64,000 nt of DNA from Sporisorium sorghi (taxonomy: Eukaryota; Basidiomycota; Ustilaginomycetes; Ustilaginales; Ustilaginaceae): NCBI GenBank assembly GCA_023212695.1, contig JALCCG010000109.1, positions 1 through 64,000 of the forward strand, given 5' to 3'. Below are positions 43,841 through 54,790 of the stretch, one piece after another; positions within the stretch are counted from its first letter, which is position 1; each line of letters starts with the position of its first letter. The notes beneath the pieces were generated by a model. The model had not been told where the DNA came from, did no database searches, and saw nothing but the letters and a program-made list of their open reading frames with translations. A program made the translations under genes and the position numbers.

Positions 43841-46800
43841 ATGTCGGATCATCAGAACCCGGATCAGCCTCTTCAAGAGCTCGCCACCGCCGCACAACTC
43901 GACGAAGAGCTCGAGCAGCAGCAGCAAAAAGAACTCGAACAGCGTCAACAGCTCCTTCAGCAGCAACAGCAGGCCGAACTTCAAGCGCGTCGTCAGGCAG
44001 AGGCGCTCGTAGCAGCAGATGCGTCCGCGCTGCCGCCCTCGATCTCGGCTGAGCCTACCTCGGAGCAGCTCGCAGCCGACTCTCTCGGCGACGTCGATGC
44101 TGTCATTGCCGCCGCCGTCAACGCGTCCAAGCAGCATGCTGAGCAGGAGCGTCTTCAAGAGGAGCAGCAGCGCGCTGCCCACGAGCGCAACCAGGCCACT
44201 GCCTCCTCTGCCTCGATGGACATCGACCCGGACTTCCACGCCCACAATGCCGAGTCCAGTCATGCGCAATCCGACATTGACCCTGCCGCCGCCGTTGCCG
44301 ATGCAGCCAAAGCCAGTGACGGCTCAGCTTCAAGAGAAGCAGCAGCAGCAGCAGCAGCAGCAGCCGACGAGTCGATGCAAGAACCAGACGCAGGCGCCGA
44401 CGCAGACATCTCGTCCATCAACGTCACCGCAGCAACACCCAAACCCAAAAAGGAACGCGCCAAACCAAAGCCTCGCTCCAAATCGGCTACCAAAATCACG
44501 CGTTTCCGAAAGATCACAAGCTGCCTCCAATGTCGAGAGAAGAAGCAGAAGTGCGACCGTGTCAAGCCCGTCTGCGGCAACTGCCGCGAGAACCCAGCCG
44601 ACGACCCCTGCCACTACGTCGATGACCGCAAACGTCCTGGCTCGGACGAGGAAGATGCCGCCGCCGATCTCTCAATAGGCTCGCCCTTGGTGCGCAAGCG
44701 AAAGGAGCCCGAAGACCCCGCCCTCAGCAGTCCCGCCAGCGCCCGCGTCTTCAAGCGCGCCGACTTCCCGCGCGTCAACGACCGTCGACAGGCGCTCATG
44801 CTCCAGACGCGTCGCGAGATGGTCGAGAAGCTCGAAGACGTCGGCCGCGACCGTTCGCGCGACTTCAACACGCGCGTCAACGCCGCTCGTGCCGCCGCCA
44901 TCGCAGATGTGCTGTTTGAGAGCGCAATCACCCTTCCCACCGCAGACGAGATCTCGGCGCTGCTCTACACCTACAAGACCCAGGTCGAGCCTTTCGTTAA
45001 TGTCGTCGTCATCGACATCAACATCGCACGCATCCAGAGCTTCCTCCGATGGTGGCACTCCAAGCCCACCACCATGCCTACCGATCCTCCGCTCGTGCCA
45101 TTGCTGCTCGTCATCCTCGCTCTCACCCTCCAGGTCAAGCGCAACTCGCCCGAGTTTGAGCGACACAACCTCAAAAACTTTGCGCCCATCCCGGGCATCG
45201 AGTGCTCCGACGAGCGCACGCTGCTCAGCGTCGCCGGCCACTGCATCGATGCGCTCCAGATCGCCTGCCCCTCGGCTTGGTCCAGCGCGTTCCAGGCTCC
45301 CATCGACCTCACCAAGGCTTCCTTGCTCCGCGGCATCTGGCACCTCAACGAGCTCAATCTCCAGTTTGCAGGCACGTGCTTTGCACTCACCACTCGCCTT
45401 GCCCATGCCGCCGGTCTCCATCGCGATCCCGAGCATTGGTCGGGCATGCGCATCGAGGAGGCGCAGGCGCGCAGGAATCTCTGGTGGAACATTGTCTTCT
45501 TCGAGGTGGCCCACGCCCACCGCATCGGTCAGCCGCCCTGTCTCACGCACGAGGGCTTCGATACCCAATACCCCGACGACTACGCCGCGCTCTACACCAT
45601 GTACGAGCGTGCCGGCCTTGCTGACCCGGACCCGAGTCGCATCATCCTTCCGCCCGGTGCTACGGCTCTGGTGCCGCGTGTGCCGAGCCAGACCAACTTT
45701 GACTACCACTGGGCTCGCTTCCGCATCTACCACATCTTCCTGCGCCAGAGCCAGCAGCTCTTCCGCTTTGGCATCTCGTCGCCCCCGGATCCCAACCTCA
45801 ACGACGAGTACGCAAAGTGGCGCGACAATCTGCCCGACAAGCTCAAGCTGCACTTTGAGCGACGCGCCAAGGGCTCCGTTCGACCCAGCGACGAGCTGCT
45901 CGCGCAGGTGGCAGCGCAGTCGTTCGACAACCGCGTCTACGATCCCAAGATCACCGACGAGTTGCAAGACTACCAGCAGGGCTACAGCCTCGAGTTCATG
46001 TACCATCAGTGCATGATCACGCTGCATCGCCCCTACATTGACGAGCAGGGCGCCTGGAAGCCGCCCGAGTCGGTGCAAAAGTCGCTCGAGGTGTGTCTGC
46101 AGTCGGCTGAGGCGCTCATCAACACGGTCGAAGACGTGCTCGCCGTCATGCCCGCCAACAGCATGTACAACCAGTGCGCCTACTTTGCCTTCAACGCCGG
46201 CCTCATCCTCGCGATCCACTGCAAGCTTGACCCGAGCTCGCAGGTGCATCGACCTCATATCCAGAAAGCGCTCGATCTGCTCGACACGCTCTCGGGCATG
46301 GCCCGACTCACCAATGTCGCCGAACAGGCGGGTCGCTACAGCTCGACGCTCAAGCAGATGCTGCATGGTATCGGAGGCGACCTCGCCACCTTGGCGACGA
46401 ACAAGTCCGGAGCTGCTTCGTCTTCGTCGTCGTCGTCGTCTTCATCAGCATCGGCGGCGACTGGTGCGGCAGCAGCCACCGAGCGTCAGAACGGCGATGC
46501 CAACGGCGATGCAGCAGCAGCCAATTCGCGCGACGGTGCGGTCCTCGGCGCCCTCGACCCGTCACTGGGCGGAGAAGCGGCGAAGGATGGCAGCGACGCC
46601 AACGCGCGCCCAGATGTGGATGGAGGGCCGGACCGCATCCCCGCTTTCCTGCTTCCGTTCGTCGGACTGCCCACCGACCCAAACCACCTCGGTCCGCAGA
46701 CGGGCAACTCGTTCTGGAGCGAGTCGTTGCTCGACCGGCCTCTCGTCGGTGTTCCCGTTGCCTACCCGGTCGGATTTGGTCAGGGCATGCTCCCCAACGT

Positions 46801-47172
46801 GGAGCAGCAGCAGAATGGCAGCAGCAGCAGCAGCAGTTGGCAATCATCTGCGCAGCACCAGGCCGAGACCGACACGACGCACGCCAACGCAGACGCAGAG
46901 GCAGCCGGTGGTTCGCCACCGCACGACGCGGGTCTCGATTCGGAGACAGCTGGTGCCGCCGCCGCCTCTGCTGGCGATGGTGATGGCGAGGCGTCGGCGG
47001 CGGATGCATACAACCTGTACGAGCTGTTGGGAGGCCGCGCCCCGGGATCCGACATGCCAGATCGACCCATGTCGTTCTCGCAGCACTACAACCACCAGAA
47101 TCCGACACGAGGCGACCAGGCCTCGTCGGCATCGTACCGCACCTACGTGCAGAACTCGCTGGCGCGCACGTA

Positions 47173-47205
<33 letters not shown>

Positions 47206-47434
47206 AAATGCTGCGCAGGGCAAAGCCGACGGTGACGGTGGCGACAAGGGCGAGAACGGGCTTGCTTTGCCGAGCGAGACGGCGCTCAACGCGGTAGCGG
47301 CGGCGGCGACTGCAGCGGCGGAAGCCGAGGCCGAGGGCAAAGAGGGACTCGACCCGTCGGCGCAGGGCAACAATCTGGCAGGCATGTGGTATGCGTGGGA
47401 GAACTTTTCTCAGATGCTCAACAACCGGCAGTGA
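43841..47434 (+). CDS. Zn2Cys6 transcription factor (second), Gln/Ala-rich
   Basis: Single exon, 1197 aa. The N-terminal 200 residues are Gln/Ala/Glu-rich with probable coiled coil (EELEQQQQKELEQRQQLLQQ). A zinc cluster begins at Cys228: SCLQCREKKQKCDRVKPVC, then GNC and DPC, giving spacing 2-6-6-2-8. A fungal-specific TF domain spans about 380-700 (HLNELNLQFAGTCFALTTRL, HAAGLHRDPEHW, RRNLWWNIVFFEVAHA). The C-terminus is low-complexity with a CAG-coded Gln tract (about 47176-47206). Expected to act in the nucleus; targets unknown. The large middle-homology match makes the family call secure. Confidence 0.93.
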
Positions 47435-47635
47435 AAACGTGACCTACGAGGTAGGAGGCAAAGGTTCAGGGCTTGCTTGTTTATTGTTGTTTGGCTCGTT
47501 GTAGGCGTCACAGAATCTGTATCATTATGTTGTTGTTTTGGTTTTAGGTTGATCAAGATGTATTGAAGGTTCCTCTCATCCGTTCAAGTGTGTGATCCGG
47601 ATTGGCTGTGGGAGCGTGTGTTGCGAGCGAGGTCT

Positions 47636-48469
47636 TCAGGCCTTGATAAGGCGGCCGATGGCGTGCGGGACCAAGTCGGCATCGGTCTCGTGGCGCGGTC
47701 TCTGGATGTCGACCTGTTTCCAGCCGCCAATCGCACTCAGCCAATCAGCAGAATCGCGGTTGAGTTCGCATCCGCCGAAGTTGAACCTCCAGAACGGGGT
47801 CCAGAGGTTCTGAATGAGCCTTGCCAGAGTGTGCTTGCTAGCGACGTGTTCGAAGAGGATGATCTGTCCGCCGGGCTTGAGCAGCGCTTGCAAGTACTCC
47901 AAATGCGCCTTCGGGTCGGGGATCGAGCAGAGCACCTGAAACAGGACCACTGTATCGAGCGATCCGGCTTCCACGCCCGCCTGGGCGAGCTTCGTGCGGC
48001 TGTCCTGCTCGAGCCCCGCCGCGATGACGGTGCTCTTCGCCTCCAGCCCCACGCTCTGCAGCTTCGCAACCAGTTGCCGGCGCAGCGGCTCGTACGGCTC
48101 CAAGCAGAACAGCCGCTCGATCTTCCCCGCGTCGTAGTGCCCCACAGAGTCGCCGGCGCCGGCGCCGACTTCCAGCACTCTGCCGTACGCAGAGCGCAGC
48201 AGCGGCGCCTTGGTCTCGACCCACAGCGCGTCGGACACACGCAGCACCGCCCCGAACCCGTGCGCGAAGATCTGCCGCTTCCACTCCAACGGGTTGATCA
48301 GGTTGAGCGGGTGAGGGTGGCGCAGCTGGTGCAGCAGCGCGCCGGGAAGGCCGGAGATGTAGAGCTTGAGCGTGATGAGGATGGGCACGAGGTTGCACGT
48401 GAGGAACTCGAGGGGTGTGGCGGCGCGCGCGGGTTTGGAGTGCAGCTCGCCGGGGTAGGGCTTGACCAT
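47636..48469 (-). CDS. METTL7-like SAM-dependent methyltransferase, membrane anchored
   Basis: Single exon, 277 aa from ATG 48469; the frame is open upstream without family support. An N-terminal hydrophobic segment (NLVPILITLKLYISGLPGAL, about residues 27-46) precedes a class I methyltransferase core: VLEVGAGAGDS (motif I), LFCLEPYEP (post-I acidic strand) and DTVVLFQVLCSIPDP (motif IV). The C-terminal block LWTPFWRFNFGGCELNRDS and the closing VPHAIGRLIKA follow the METTL7/TMT1 pattern of ER/lipid-droplet-anchored proteins, some of which methylate thiols. The substrate here is unknown. It is convergent with the second Zn2Cys6 gene (201-bp spacer) and divergent from the valyl-tRNA synthetase gene. 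Confidence 0.88.
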   Translation of the reverse strand: MVKPYPGELHSKPARAATPLEFLTCNLVPILITLKLYISGLPGALLHQLRHPHPLNLINPLEWKRQIFAHGFGAVLRVSDALWVETKAPLLRSAYGRVLEVGAGAGDSVGHYDAGKIERLFCLEPYEPLRRQLVAKLQSVGLEAKSTVIAAGLEQDSRTKLAQAGVEAGSLDTVVLFQVLCSIPDPKAHLEYLQALLKPGGQIILFEHVASKHTLARLIQNLWTPFWRFNFGGCELNRDSADWLSAIGGWKQVDIQRPRHETDADLVPHAIGRLIKA

Positions 48470-49372
48470 GTTTGCCAGGGTTAGGTGGGGAAGGGAATGG
48501 GTGGTGTGATGGAGGAGCGAGGGGAGAGAGGTGGGCGAGAAGAGGTGGTTTATATGCAGCAGGAGCAGGAAGCACAACAAAAGGAAGGGTTCACGGCACA
48601 GTGCCATGTGGACCGTGCCATGAGCCGCGCTCAGCTGTCTCTCTTGACACGCAGCGAGGCCAGCCACCAAGGACGAACTTGACTCGCTCGCTCGCGCACT
48701 TCGACAGCTCTGGTTTGAGTTAAAGTTCCAGACGCCTCAGACGCCTCAAAGGGAGCGGGCGATAAGTGTTAGTCTCCGCGAGAGCCTCGTACCTGGACCG
48801 TGTGTTGGGTTTTTGACTCCCGTGTCAGCGCAATGACCCTCACTGCTCACACAGACCATCTGTGAGAAGCACTTTGGTGTTGAAGCATGCTCCTGTCCTT
48901 TGTCTCGCACACGACACACCAAGTCAGCTGGACCCTAGCAAAGCAGCTGGCTCTCGCCAAAAGACTCGCTTTTCTGACTCGAGAAAAAAGAAAAGAAACT
49001 GAAAATGCATACCGTACCAAAAAAAAGAGTCGCTGAAAATCATTACTTTATTTTTGTTACTGGATCGCACTGAATCGGGCAGCGATCTACACGTGACTCG
49101 TCACACTTGTGACTGCGCCGCTGTGCCGGAGGGCACTTGGAAATTTTTCCAACGAGTCAGAAGAAGAGCGCCTTTCTTTGGCAAGCTGCGGTTGCTCGTG
49201 CGTTGCGTTGCGTGCACATTCCTCTTGCTCAATCCTCGACAACCATCCCCAAGCTCATCACTCTCTTCGACGAGTCACTCTTCCCCATCTGACTCGGATC
49301 ACCATTATCATCATCATCATCACCACCACCACTTGACTCCCCTATAAAGCCCGGCTTGCATTCCATTTTTGC
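48470..49372. promoter_or_regulatory. Divergent promoter region, methyltransferase / VAS1
   Basis: 903 bp. A TATA-like CTATAAAG sits at 49342-49349, only about 24-31 nt before the first VAS1 ATG. Such a short distance would favour transcripts starting near or after that ATG. An (ATC/ACC)n run lies at 49298-49333. Confidence 0.55.
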
Positions 49373-52300
49373 ATGGTGTCTCGGCCAGGATTCCTCACCT
49401 TTGTTGTTTCCGTTCCCCGTCAGCTTCCTGCACTGGCACCTCGCATCAGCCCTGCAACTAGCAGACATCATCTCTCGAGCCTAGCTACCATCCACAGAGC
49501 TCGTACTTCCCTCCAGAATCTTCACCAACCCACCCTGATCCGCAACATGTCTTCGTCCACAGCAGCGCCCGCTGCATCCGAGCAGCAACAGCAGCAGCCC
49601 TCGAACGCGACGCAGAACGAGACTGCTGCTGCCCCTGCCGCAGACACCCCGCTCGGCCCCGATGGCCAGCCATTGACAAAAAGTGCCTTGAAAAAACTCG
49701 CCAAGCTCAAGGAAAAGGAGGCCAAGCAGGCCGCCAAGGATGCGCTCAAGAGCGAACGTCCCGCTCCCAACCCCGCCGGCTCGGGTGCAGCCAAGAAGGA
49801 AAAGCCCAAGAAGGAGGTCAAGGAGGAACCCGAGTGGGTCAACAACACCCTCCCCGGCGAAAAGAAGGACCTCTCTGCGCCGATGGAGAACGGCTACAAC
49901 CCGCTCCACGTCGAGCAGAGCTGGTACCAATGGTGGGAAAAGTGCAACCACTTCAAGCCCGCAGAGCCTACCCAGGACGACCCGTACGACCCCGAAAACA
50001 CTTTCATCATCCCCGCGCCACCTCCCAACGTCACCGGCTCGCTCCACATCGGCCACGCCCTCACCATCTCGATCCAGGACACGCTGATCCGATGGTACCG
50101 CATGAACGGCTACCGCACCCTCTTCAACCCGGGCTACGACCACGCCGGTATCGCCACCCAGAGCGTCGTCGAGAAGCGTCTCGCAAAGACCGAGGGCAAG
50201 TCGCGCTACGACTATGGCCGTGAAAAGTTCCTCGAAAAGGTCTTTGAGTGGAAGGACGACTACCAGTCGCGCATCGCCAACCAGATGCGCCGTCTCGGTG
50301 CCTCGTACGACTTTACCAGAGAGGCCTTCACCATGGACCCTGCTCGCTCCAAGGCCGTCACCGAAGCTTTCTGTAAATTGCACGAGGATGGCATCATCTA
50401 CCGTGCCAACCGCCTCGTCAACTGGTGCTGCAAGCTCCACACCACGCTCTCCAATCTCGAGGTCGATCAGAAGCAGCTCAACGGCCGCACCCTCATGAAC
50501 GTCCCCGGCTACCCCGCCAACGAGCGCATCGAGTTTGGCGTCATCGTCAGCTTCTCGTACCAGATCGAGGGCAGCGACGAGAAGATCATCGTCGCCACCA
50601 CCCGTCCTGAGACCATGCTCGGTGACACTGCCGTTGCCGTCCACCCGGACGACGCTCGCTACAAGCACCTGCACGGCAAGAACGTCGTCCACCCCTTTGT
50701 GCCTGGTCGCAAGATCCCCATCGTTGCCGACTCGATCATCGTCGACATGGAGTTCGGCACCGGTGCCGTCAAGATCACCCCCGCGCACGACCCCAACGAT
50801 TACGAGGTCGGCAAGCGCCACAACCTCGAGTTTATCAACATCCTCAACGACGACGGCACGCTCAATGAGAACTGCGGCGAGTTTGCCGGCATGAAGCGCT
50901 TCTCGGCCCGACGCGCCGTCATCGACAAGCTCAAGGAGATCGGCAGCTACGTCGAGACCAAGGACAACCCCATGACCGTGCCCATCTGTTCGCGATCCGG
51001 TGATGTCATCGAGCCCATCATGAAGCCCCAGTGGTGGGTCAACTGCAAGCCGCTCGCTGCTAAAGTGATTGAGCGTGTCCGTGCTGGCGATATGACGATC
51101 GTGCCGAGCGTCTCGGAGAAGGAGTTCTTCCGATGGATGGAAAACATCCAGGACTGGTGTATCTCGCGTCAGCTCTGGTGGGGCCACCGCTGCCCCGTCT
51201 ACTTTGTCAACATCGAGGGCGAGACGCAGGACCGCAGCGAAGAGAAGTTCTGGGTCACCGGCCGAACACTCGAACAGGCGCAGGAGCGAGCGGCCAAGCT
51301 GGCCGACGGCAAGAGCTTCACGCTCGAGCAGGACGAAGACGTGCTCGACACTTGGTTCAGCTCGGGACTCTGGCCTTTTTCGATTATGGGCTGGCCGGAC
51401 AAGACGGACGACATCAAGCACTTCTACCCATCGTCGCTGCTCGAGACGGGCTGGGACATCTTGTTCTTCTGGGTCGCGAGGATGTGCATGCTCGGCGTCT
51501 ACCTGACGGGCCAGTTGCCGTTCAAGGAGGTCTTTTGTCATGCCATGGTGCGCGACGCACACGGACGCAAGATGTCCAAGTCGCTCGGCAACGTCATCGA
51601 TCCGCTCGACGTCATCGAGGGCATCAGCCTCGACGGCCTGCACACCAAGCTCAAGGAGGGCAATCTGGACGACAAGGAGATCGCCAAAGCCGCCCAGGGC
51701 CAGAAGAAGGACTTCCCCAAGGGCATTCCGCAGTGCGGTACCGATGCGCTGCGCTTTGCGCTCTGCGCCTACACCTCGGCTGGGCGCGATATCAACCTCG
51801 ACATCCTGCGTGTTGAGGGTTACCGCAAGTTCTGCAACAAGCTGTGGAACGCCACCAAGTTTGCGCTGCTCAAGCTCGAGCCCATTGCGGCGTTCCAGCC
51901 TGCTGCTACGGACGAGCCTTCGGGCGACGAGTCGCTCGTGGAAAAATGGATCCTGCACAAGCTCAACACTGCGGCCAAGGCGATCAACGAGCATCTGCGC
52001 GAGCGCAACTTTATGGCCGCCACGTCGGTCGTGTACAACTTCTGGCTGTACGAGCTGTGCGATGTGTACATCGAGGCGATCAAGCCGATCACCGACCCGG
52101 CTGCTGCGGACGCCAAGGCGCGTGCGAGCGCGCAGCAGACGCTCTACACGTGCTTGGACTCGGGCCTGAAGCTGTTGCATCCGTTCATGCCGTTTGTGAC
52201 CGAGGAGCTGTGGCAGCGCTTGCCGCGTCGTTCTGCCGAGACCGCGGAGAGCATTGCGCTGGCACGCTACCCTGTGGCCATGGCGAGCCGGGAGGATGTG

Positions 52301-52795
52301 CGGGCGGAGGCGGCGTTCGAAGAGGTGTTTGCGGCCGTGCGTGCGGTTAGGGGCATGTGCACGGACTATGGGTTGATGAAGGATGTGCAGGTGTTTTTGG
52401 AGACGTCGGATGCCGGGTTTGGCGGGGTGTTGGAGGGGTCTGCTGCGGTGGTTGCGACGTTGGTCAAGGGCTGCACTGCCGTGAGCGTTGTCTCTTCGGC
52501 GGCTGATGTGCCGAAGGGCTGTGCGGTCGCGAGCATCTCATCTCGCCTCAATGCGCATCTTCTGATCAGGGGGCTGGTGAACATCGACCAGGAGCTCGCC
52601 AAGATCGACAAGAAGCTCCAGCTCAACGCCGTGGGCATGGACAAGGTCAAGGCACCCATGAACAAGCCGCAGGAGTGGGAGAGGATGCCGCAGGAGGTCA
52701 AGGAGGCGACTGCGGAGAAGCTCAAGAACTTGGAGGCTGAGAAGCAGGCCATGTTGGCGGCGAAGGCGCAGTTCGAGAGCATTCGCGATGACTAG
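49373..52795 (+). CDS. VAS1: Valyl-tRNA synthetase, dual mitochondrial/cytosolic
   Basis: Single exon, 1140 aa from ATG 49373. A second in-frame ATG at 49547 (MSSSTAAPAASEQQ, 1082-aa form) is the likely cytosolic start. The first 58 residues (MVSRPGFLTFVVSVPRQLPA...) are Arg/Ser/Leu-rich and free of acids, a good mitochondrial presequence. Class I synthetase motifs: HIGHAL in NVTGSLHIGHAL, the editing-domain ATTRPETMLGDTAVAVHP and ISRQLWWGHRCPVY regions, and KMSKSLGN. A C-terminal anticodon-binding domain and coiled coil (LKNLEAEKQAMLAAK) follow. Known role: charges tRNA-Val and edits mischarged Thr. Yeast VAS1 makes both forms from one gene by alternative starts, and the same arrangement is visible here. 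Confidence 0.96.
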   Translation: MVSRPGFLTFVVSVPRQLPALAPRISPATSRHHLSSLATIHRARTSLQNLHQPTLIRNMSSSTAAPAASEQQQQQPSNATQNETAAAPAADTPLGPDGQPLTKSALKKLAKLKEKEAKQAAKDALKSERPAPNPAGSGAAKKEKPKKEVKEEPEWVNNTLPGEKKDLSAPMENGYNPLHVEQSWYQWWEKCNHFKPAEPTQDDPYDPENTFIIPAPPPNVTGSLHIGHALTISIQDTLIRWYRMNGYRTLFNPGYDHAGIATQSVVEKRLAKTEGKSRYDYGREKFLEKVFEWKDDYQSRIANQMRRLGASYDFTREAFTMDPARSKAVTEAFCKLHEDGIIYRANRLVNWCCKLHTTLSNLEVDQKQLNGRTLMNVPGYPANERIEFGVIVSFSYQIEGSDEKIIVATTRPETMLGDTAVAVHPDDARYKHLHGKNVVHPFVPGRKIPIVADSIIVDMEFGTGAVKITPAHDPNDYEVGKRHNLEFINILNDDGTLNENCGEFAGMKRFSARRAVIDKLKEIGSYVETKDNPMTVPICSRSGDVIEPIMKPQWWVNCKPLAAKVIERVRAGDMTIVPSVSEKEFFRWMENIQDWCISRQLWWGHRCPVYFVNIEGETQDRSEEKFWVTGRTLEQAQERAAKLADGKSFTLEQDEDVLDTWFSSGLWPFSIMGWPDKTDDIKHFYPSSLLETGWDILFFWVARMCMLGVYLTGQLPFKEVFCHAMVRDAHGRKMSKSLGNVIDPLDVIEGISLDGLHTKLKEGNLDDKEIAKAAQGQKKDFPKGIPQCGTDALRFALCAYTSAGRDINLDILRVEGYRKFCNKLWNATKFALLKLEPIAAFQPAATDEPSGDESLVEKWILHKLNTAAKAINEHLRERNFMAATSVVYNFWLYELCDVYIEAIKPITDPAAADAKARASAQQTLYTCLDSGLKLLHPFMPFVTEELWQRLPRRSAETAESIALARYPVAMASREDVRAEAAFEEVFAAVRAVRGMCTDYGLMKDVQVFLETSDAGFGGVLEGSAAVVATLVKGCTAVSVVSSAADVPKGCAVASISSRLNAHLLIRGLVNIDQELAKIDKKLQLNAVGMDKVKAPMNKPQEWERMPQEVKEATAEKLKNLEAEKQAMLAAKAQFESIRDD

Positions 52796-53476
52796 ATGTG
52801 CGAGCACACGGTGTACCGATGTAGAAGGAAGTCTTTTCTGTTTGGGCGATGAGGACGTCTTGGTTTGTGTGAGCGGCGGCTGTGTCGATGTGAGCGCGAT
52901 CTGAGCAGGACTTGCGTGTGGTGCGCGAGATCGGTTCTCTTCTCAAAGTGACAAGCCGCGCAGAGGGGAGCGACGAGCAAGCCGATGCGGCACACCGCGT
53001 CCGCAGGAGGCTGCCCTGCCGACCACGAAAGCTTCCCGCGACAGGCTTTCTGTCCGCCCTGACTATTCAGGCAATGAGACACGATTCCCTCGCTGCACTC
53101 ATGCCGCCCTTCTTCCACACTTCATCGGTCATTCCGCAACATCGTCATCTACCGCACACTCAACTCACACGAACGAGCCACATCGCATCTAGTGTTGATA
53201 CCGGAAAGAAGGAATTGCATTGGTGCTTTGCATTAGCCTATGAGAGAAAATTTTTGGGTGTGTGTGTGTGGGTGTTTTTGGAGTGACGATGCAGCGCAAG
53301 AGGGGGGGGGGGGCGGCTGCTGCAGCACACTGGCATGCTGACCGGGGGCATGGAGGGCGACCCGGGGGGTGCGCTCTTAGGATGTCACCGAACCATGAAT
53401 CGTCCGGATGAGAGCGTCGAGGAGGTGGGGTGAACAGTATACAAGCGAAAAAAGATGTCAAGTGCAGCAAAGAAGT
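52796..53476. other. Convergent intergenic region, VAS1 / RPS8
   Basis: 681 bp between convergent genes, expected 3' UTRs. It contains a run of 12 G (53302-53313). No gene recognised. Confidence 0.6.
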
Positions 53477-54112
53477 TTACTGCTTGGAGCCCTTGCTAGC
53501 CTTGAGGCGACGAACGTAGAACTCGAGCTCCTTGCCCTCCAAGATGTAACCGTCGCAGCGGCCGCTCTGACCAGGACGGGACGAGACAGCGGCGTACAGA
53601 CGGCCGGCGCCGAACTGCTGCTCGACGAGCGACTCGAGCTTGCCCTCCTTGCGGCGGTTCTCGAACTTCCTCGTCACGCTGTTCGACAGCTTAGCCTCAT
53701 CCACGTTGGCCTCAGCGGCACCCTGGCCCGCAGCACGACGCTTAGTCGTCACCGGCTGGCCGTAGTGCTTCTCGTACGCCTGGCGGAACGGCGTAGCATC
53801 CACCTGCACAATGCAGCCCTTGACCAGCGTGTTGGTACGCACAAGCTCGTTGTTCGAAGCGTTGTACACGACACCCAGGACACGAGTCTTGGCCGTGATG
53901 TGCTCGGAACCCCAGGCAAAGTTGCCAGAGTCGAGACGAAGAGCGCGGTGCTTGAGGTTGCCACCACGAACGCGGACCGTGTGGATGCGCTTGGCGCCGA
54001 TACGCGTGTTGGCAGCCTGACGTCCAAGCTCGAAGGCGCGCTTCTTGCGGTAGTAGGCGCGGCGAGCACCGGTGGCCGATCGCTTGTGGCGCGAGTCACG
54101 AGTGATACCCAT
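53477..54112 (-). CDS. RPS8: 40S ribosomal protein eS8
   Basis: Single coding exon, 211 aa from ATG 54112. The start [20 protein letters not shown] and the internal [19 protein letters not shown] are diagnostic of eS8. The C-terminus has the usual [20 protein letters not shown] motif and a basic end (KASKGSKQ). Known role: structural protein of the cytosolic small subunit. An acceptor-like pyrimidine stretch ending in CAG lies 7 nt upstream of the ATG, so a 5' UTR intron is possible, as is common in fungal ribosomal-protein genes. Confidence 0.97.
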   Translation of the reverse strand: MGITRDSRHKRSATGARRAYYRKKRAFELGRQAANTRIGAKRIHTVRVRGGNLKHRALRLDSGNFAWGSEHITAKTRVLGVVYNASNNELVRTNTLVKGCIVQVDATPFRQAYEKHYGQPVTTKRRAAGQGAAEANVDEAKLSNSVTRKFENRRKEGKLESLVEQQFGAGRLYAAVSSRPGQSGRCDGYILEGKELEFYVRRLKASKGSKQ

Positions 54113-54760
54113 GTTGAATCTGAGGTGTAGAAGTGGGCGGGTGAAGTTAAAGTAGAGTCGAGTCGAATGAGGTCGAGGTGAGAGGGCAAGGAATGGAACG
54201 AAATCAAAAGTCAGTTTTCTGGTTGCCGGGAATTTTTGCAGCAAGGGCCCTGGCAGCATCGGACAACTTTGCAGCGAGCGAGAGACGAGACAAGGAGAGA
54301 CGGGCAACGGATTGCGAGACAGAGGCAGGTCGATAGCAGCTTTGGAATGCGATGTGGGTGTGACGTTTGGCGGATCGCAACCTGCGCCATCAAGTGTCGA
54401 GACGGCAAGACGATCCTTGAATGGTGTTTGTTGTAGGACAGAGGCGTAGTCGAAGGCGCTCGAATAGATTGTGGGATGAACAGACGCATTCGGCAACACT
54501 GTCGACGATGCTATCCCTTGATTCGATGTCCTGTCATCGCCATCTAAGCTCTGTGGTGAGGGGAGCTACAGTGTCGAAGCAGCATCGAGGCTAGCGCAGA
54601 AGCAAAGCGTCGCAACAGCATGGCGGGATCCACAAGAGCAGCATGCGGTAACCCTGGGATGCGTTCTCCCTTCCTCGTCACCAATTGCCATGTGTGCGCC
54701 AATGATTGCATGCTGCGATGTTGCATGTCCTCCGCGACAAAGCCGCAAGCTGCCGGTGTC

Positions 54761-54790
54761 TGCCTGCTTCTGCCTGCTTCTGCCTGCTTC
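54761..54790. repeat. 10-bp tandem repeat TGCCTGCTTC x3
   Basis: Three perfect copies in a row, with a partial fourth (TGCCTCC). Confidence 0.9.

Noticed and set aside
44672..46366. 564-aa antisense ORF over the second Zn2Cys6 gene
   Set aside because: Antisense shadow of the regulator's coding sequence.
49481..52180. 899-aa minus-strand ORF opposite valyl-tRNA synthetase
   Set aside because: Antisense shadow produced by GC-rich codon bias; Val/Leu/Asp-rich with no domain.
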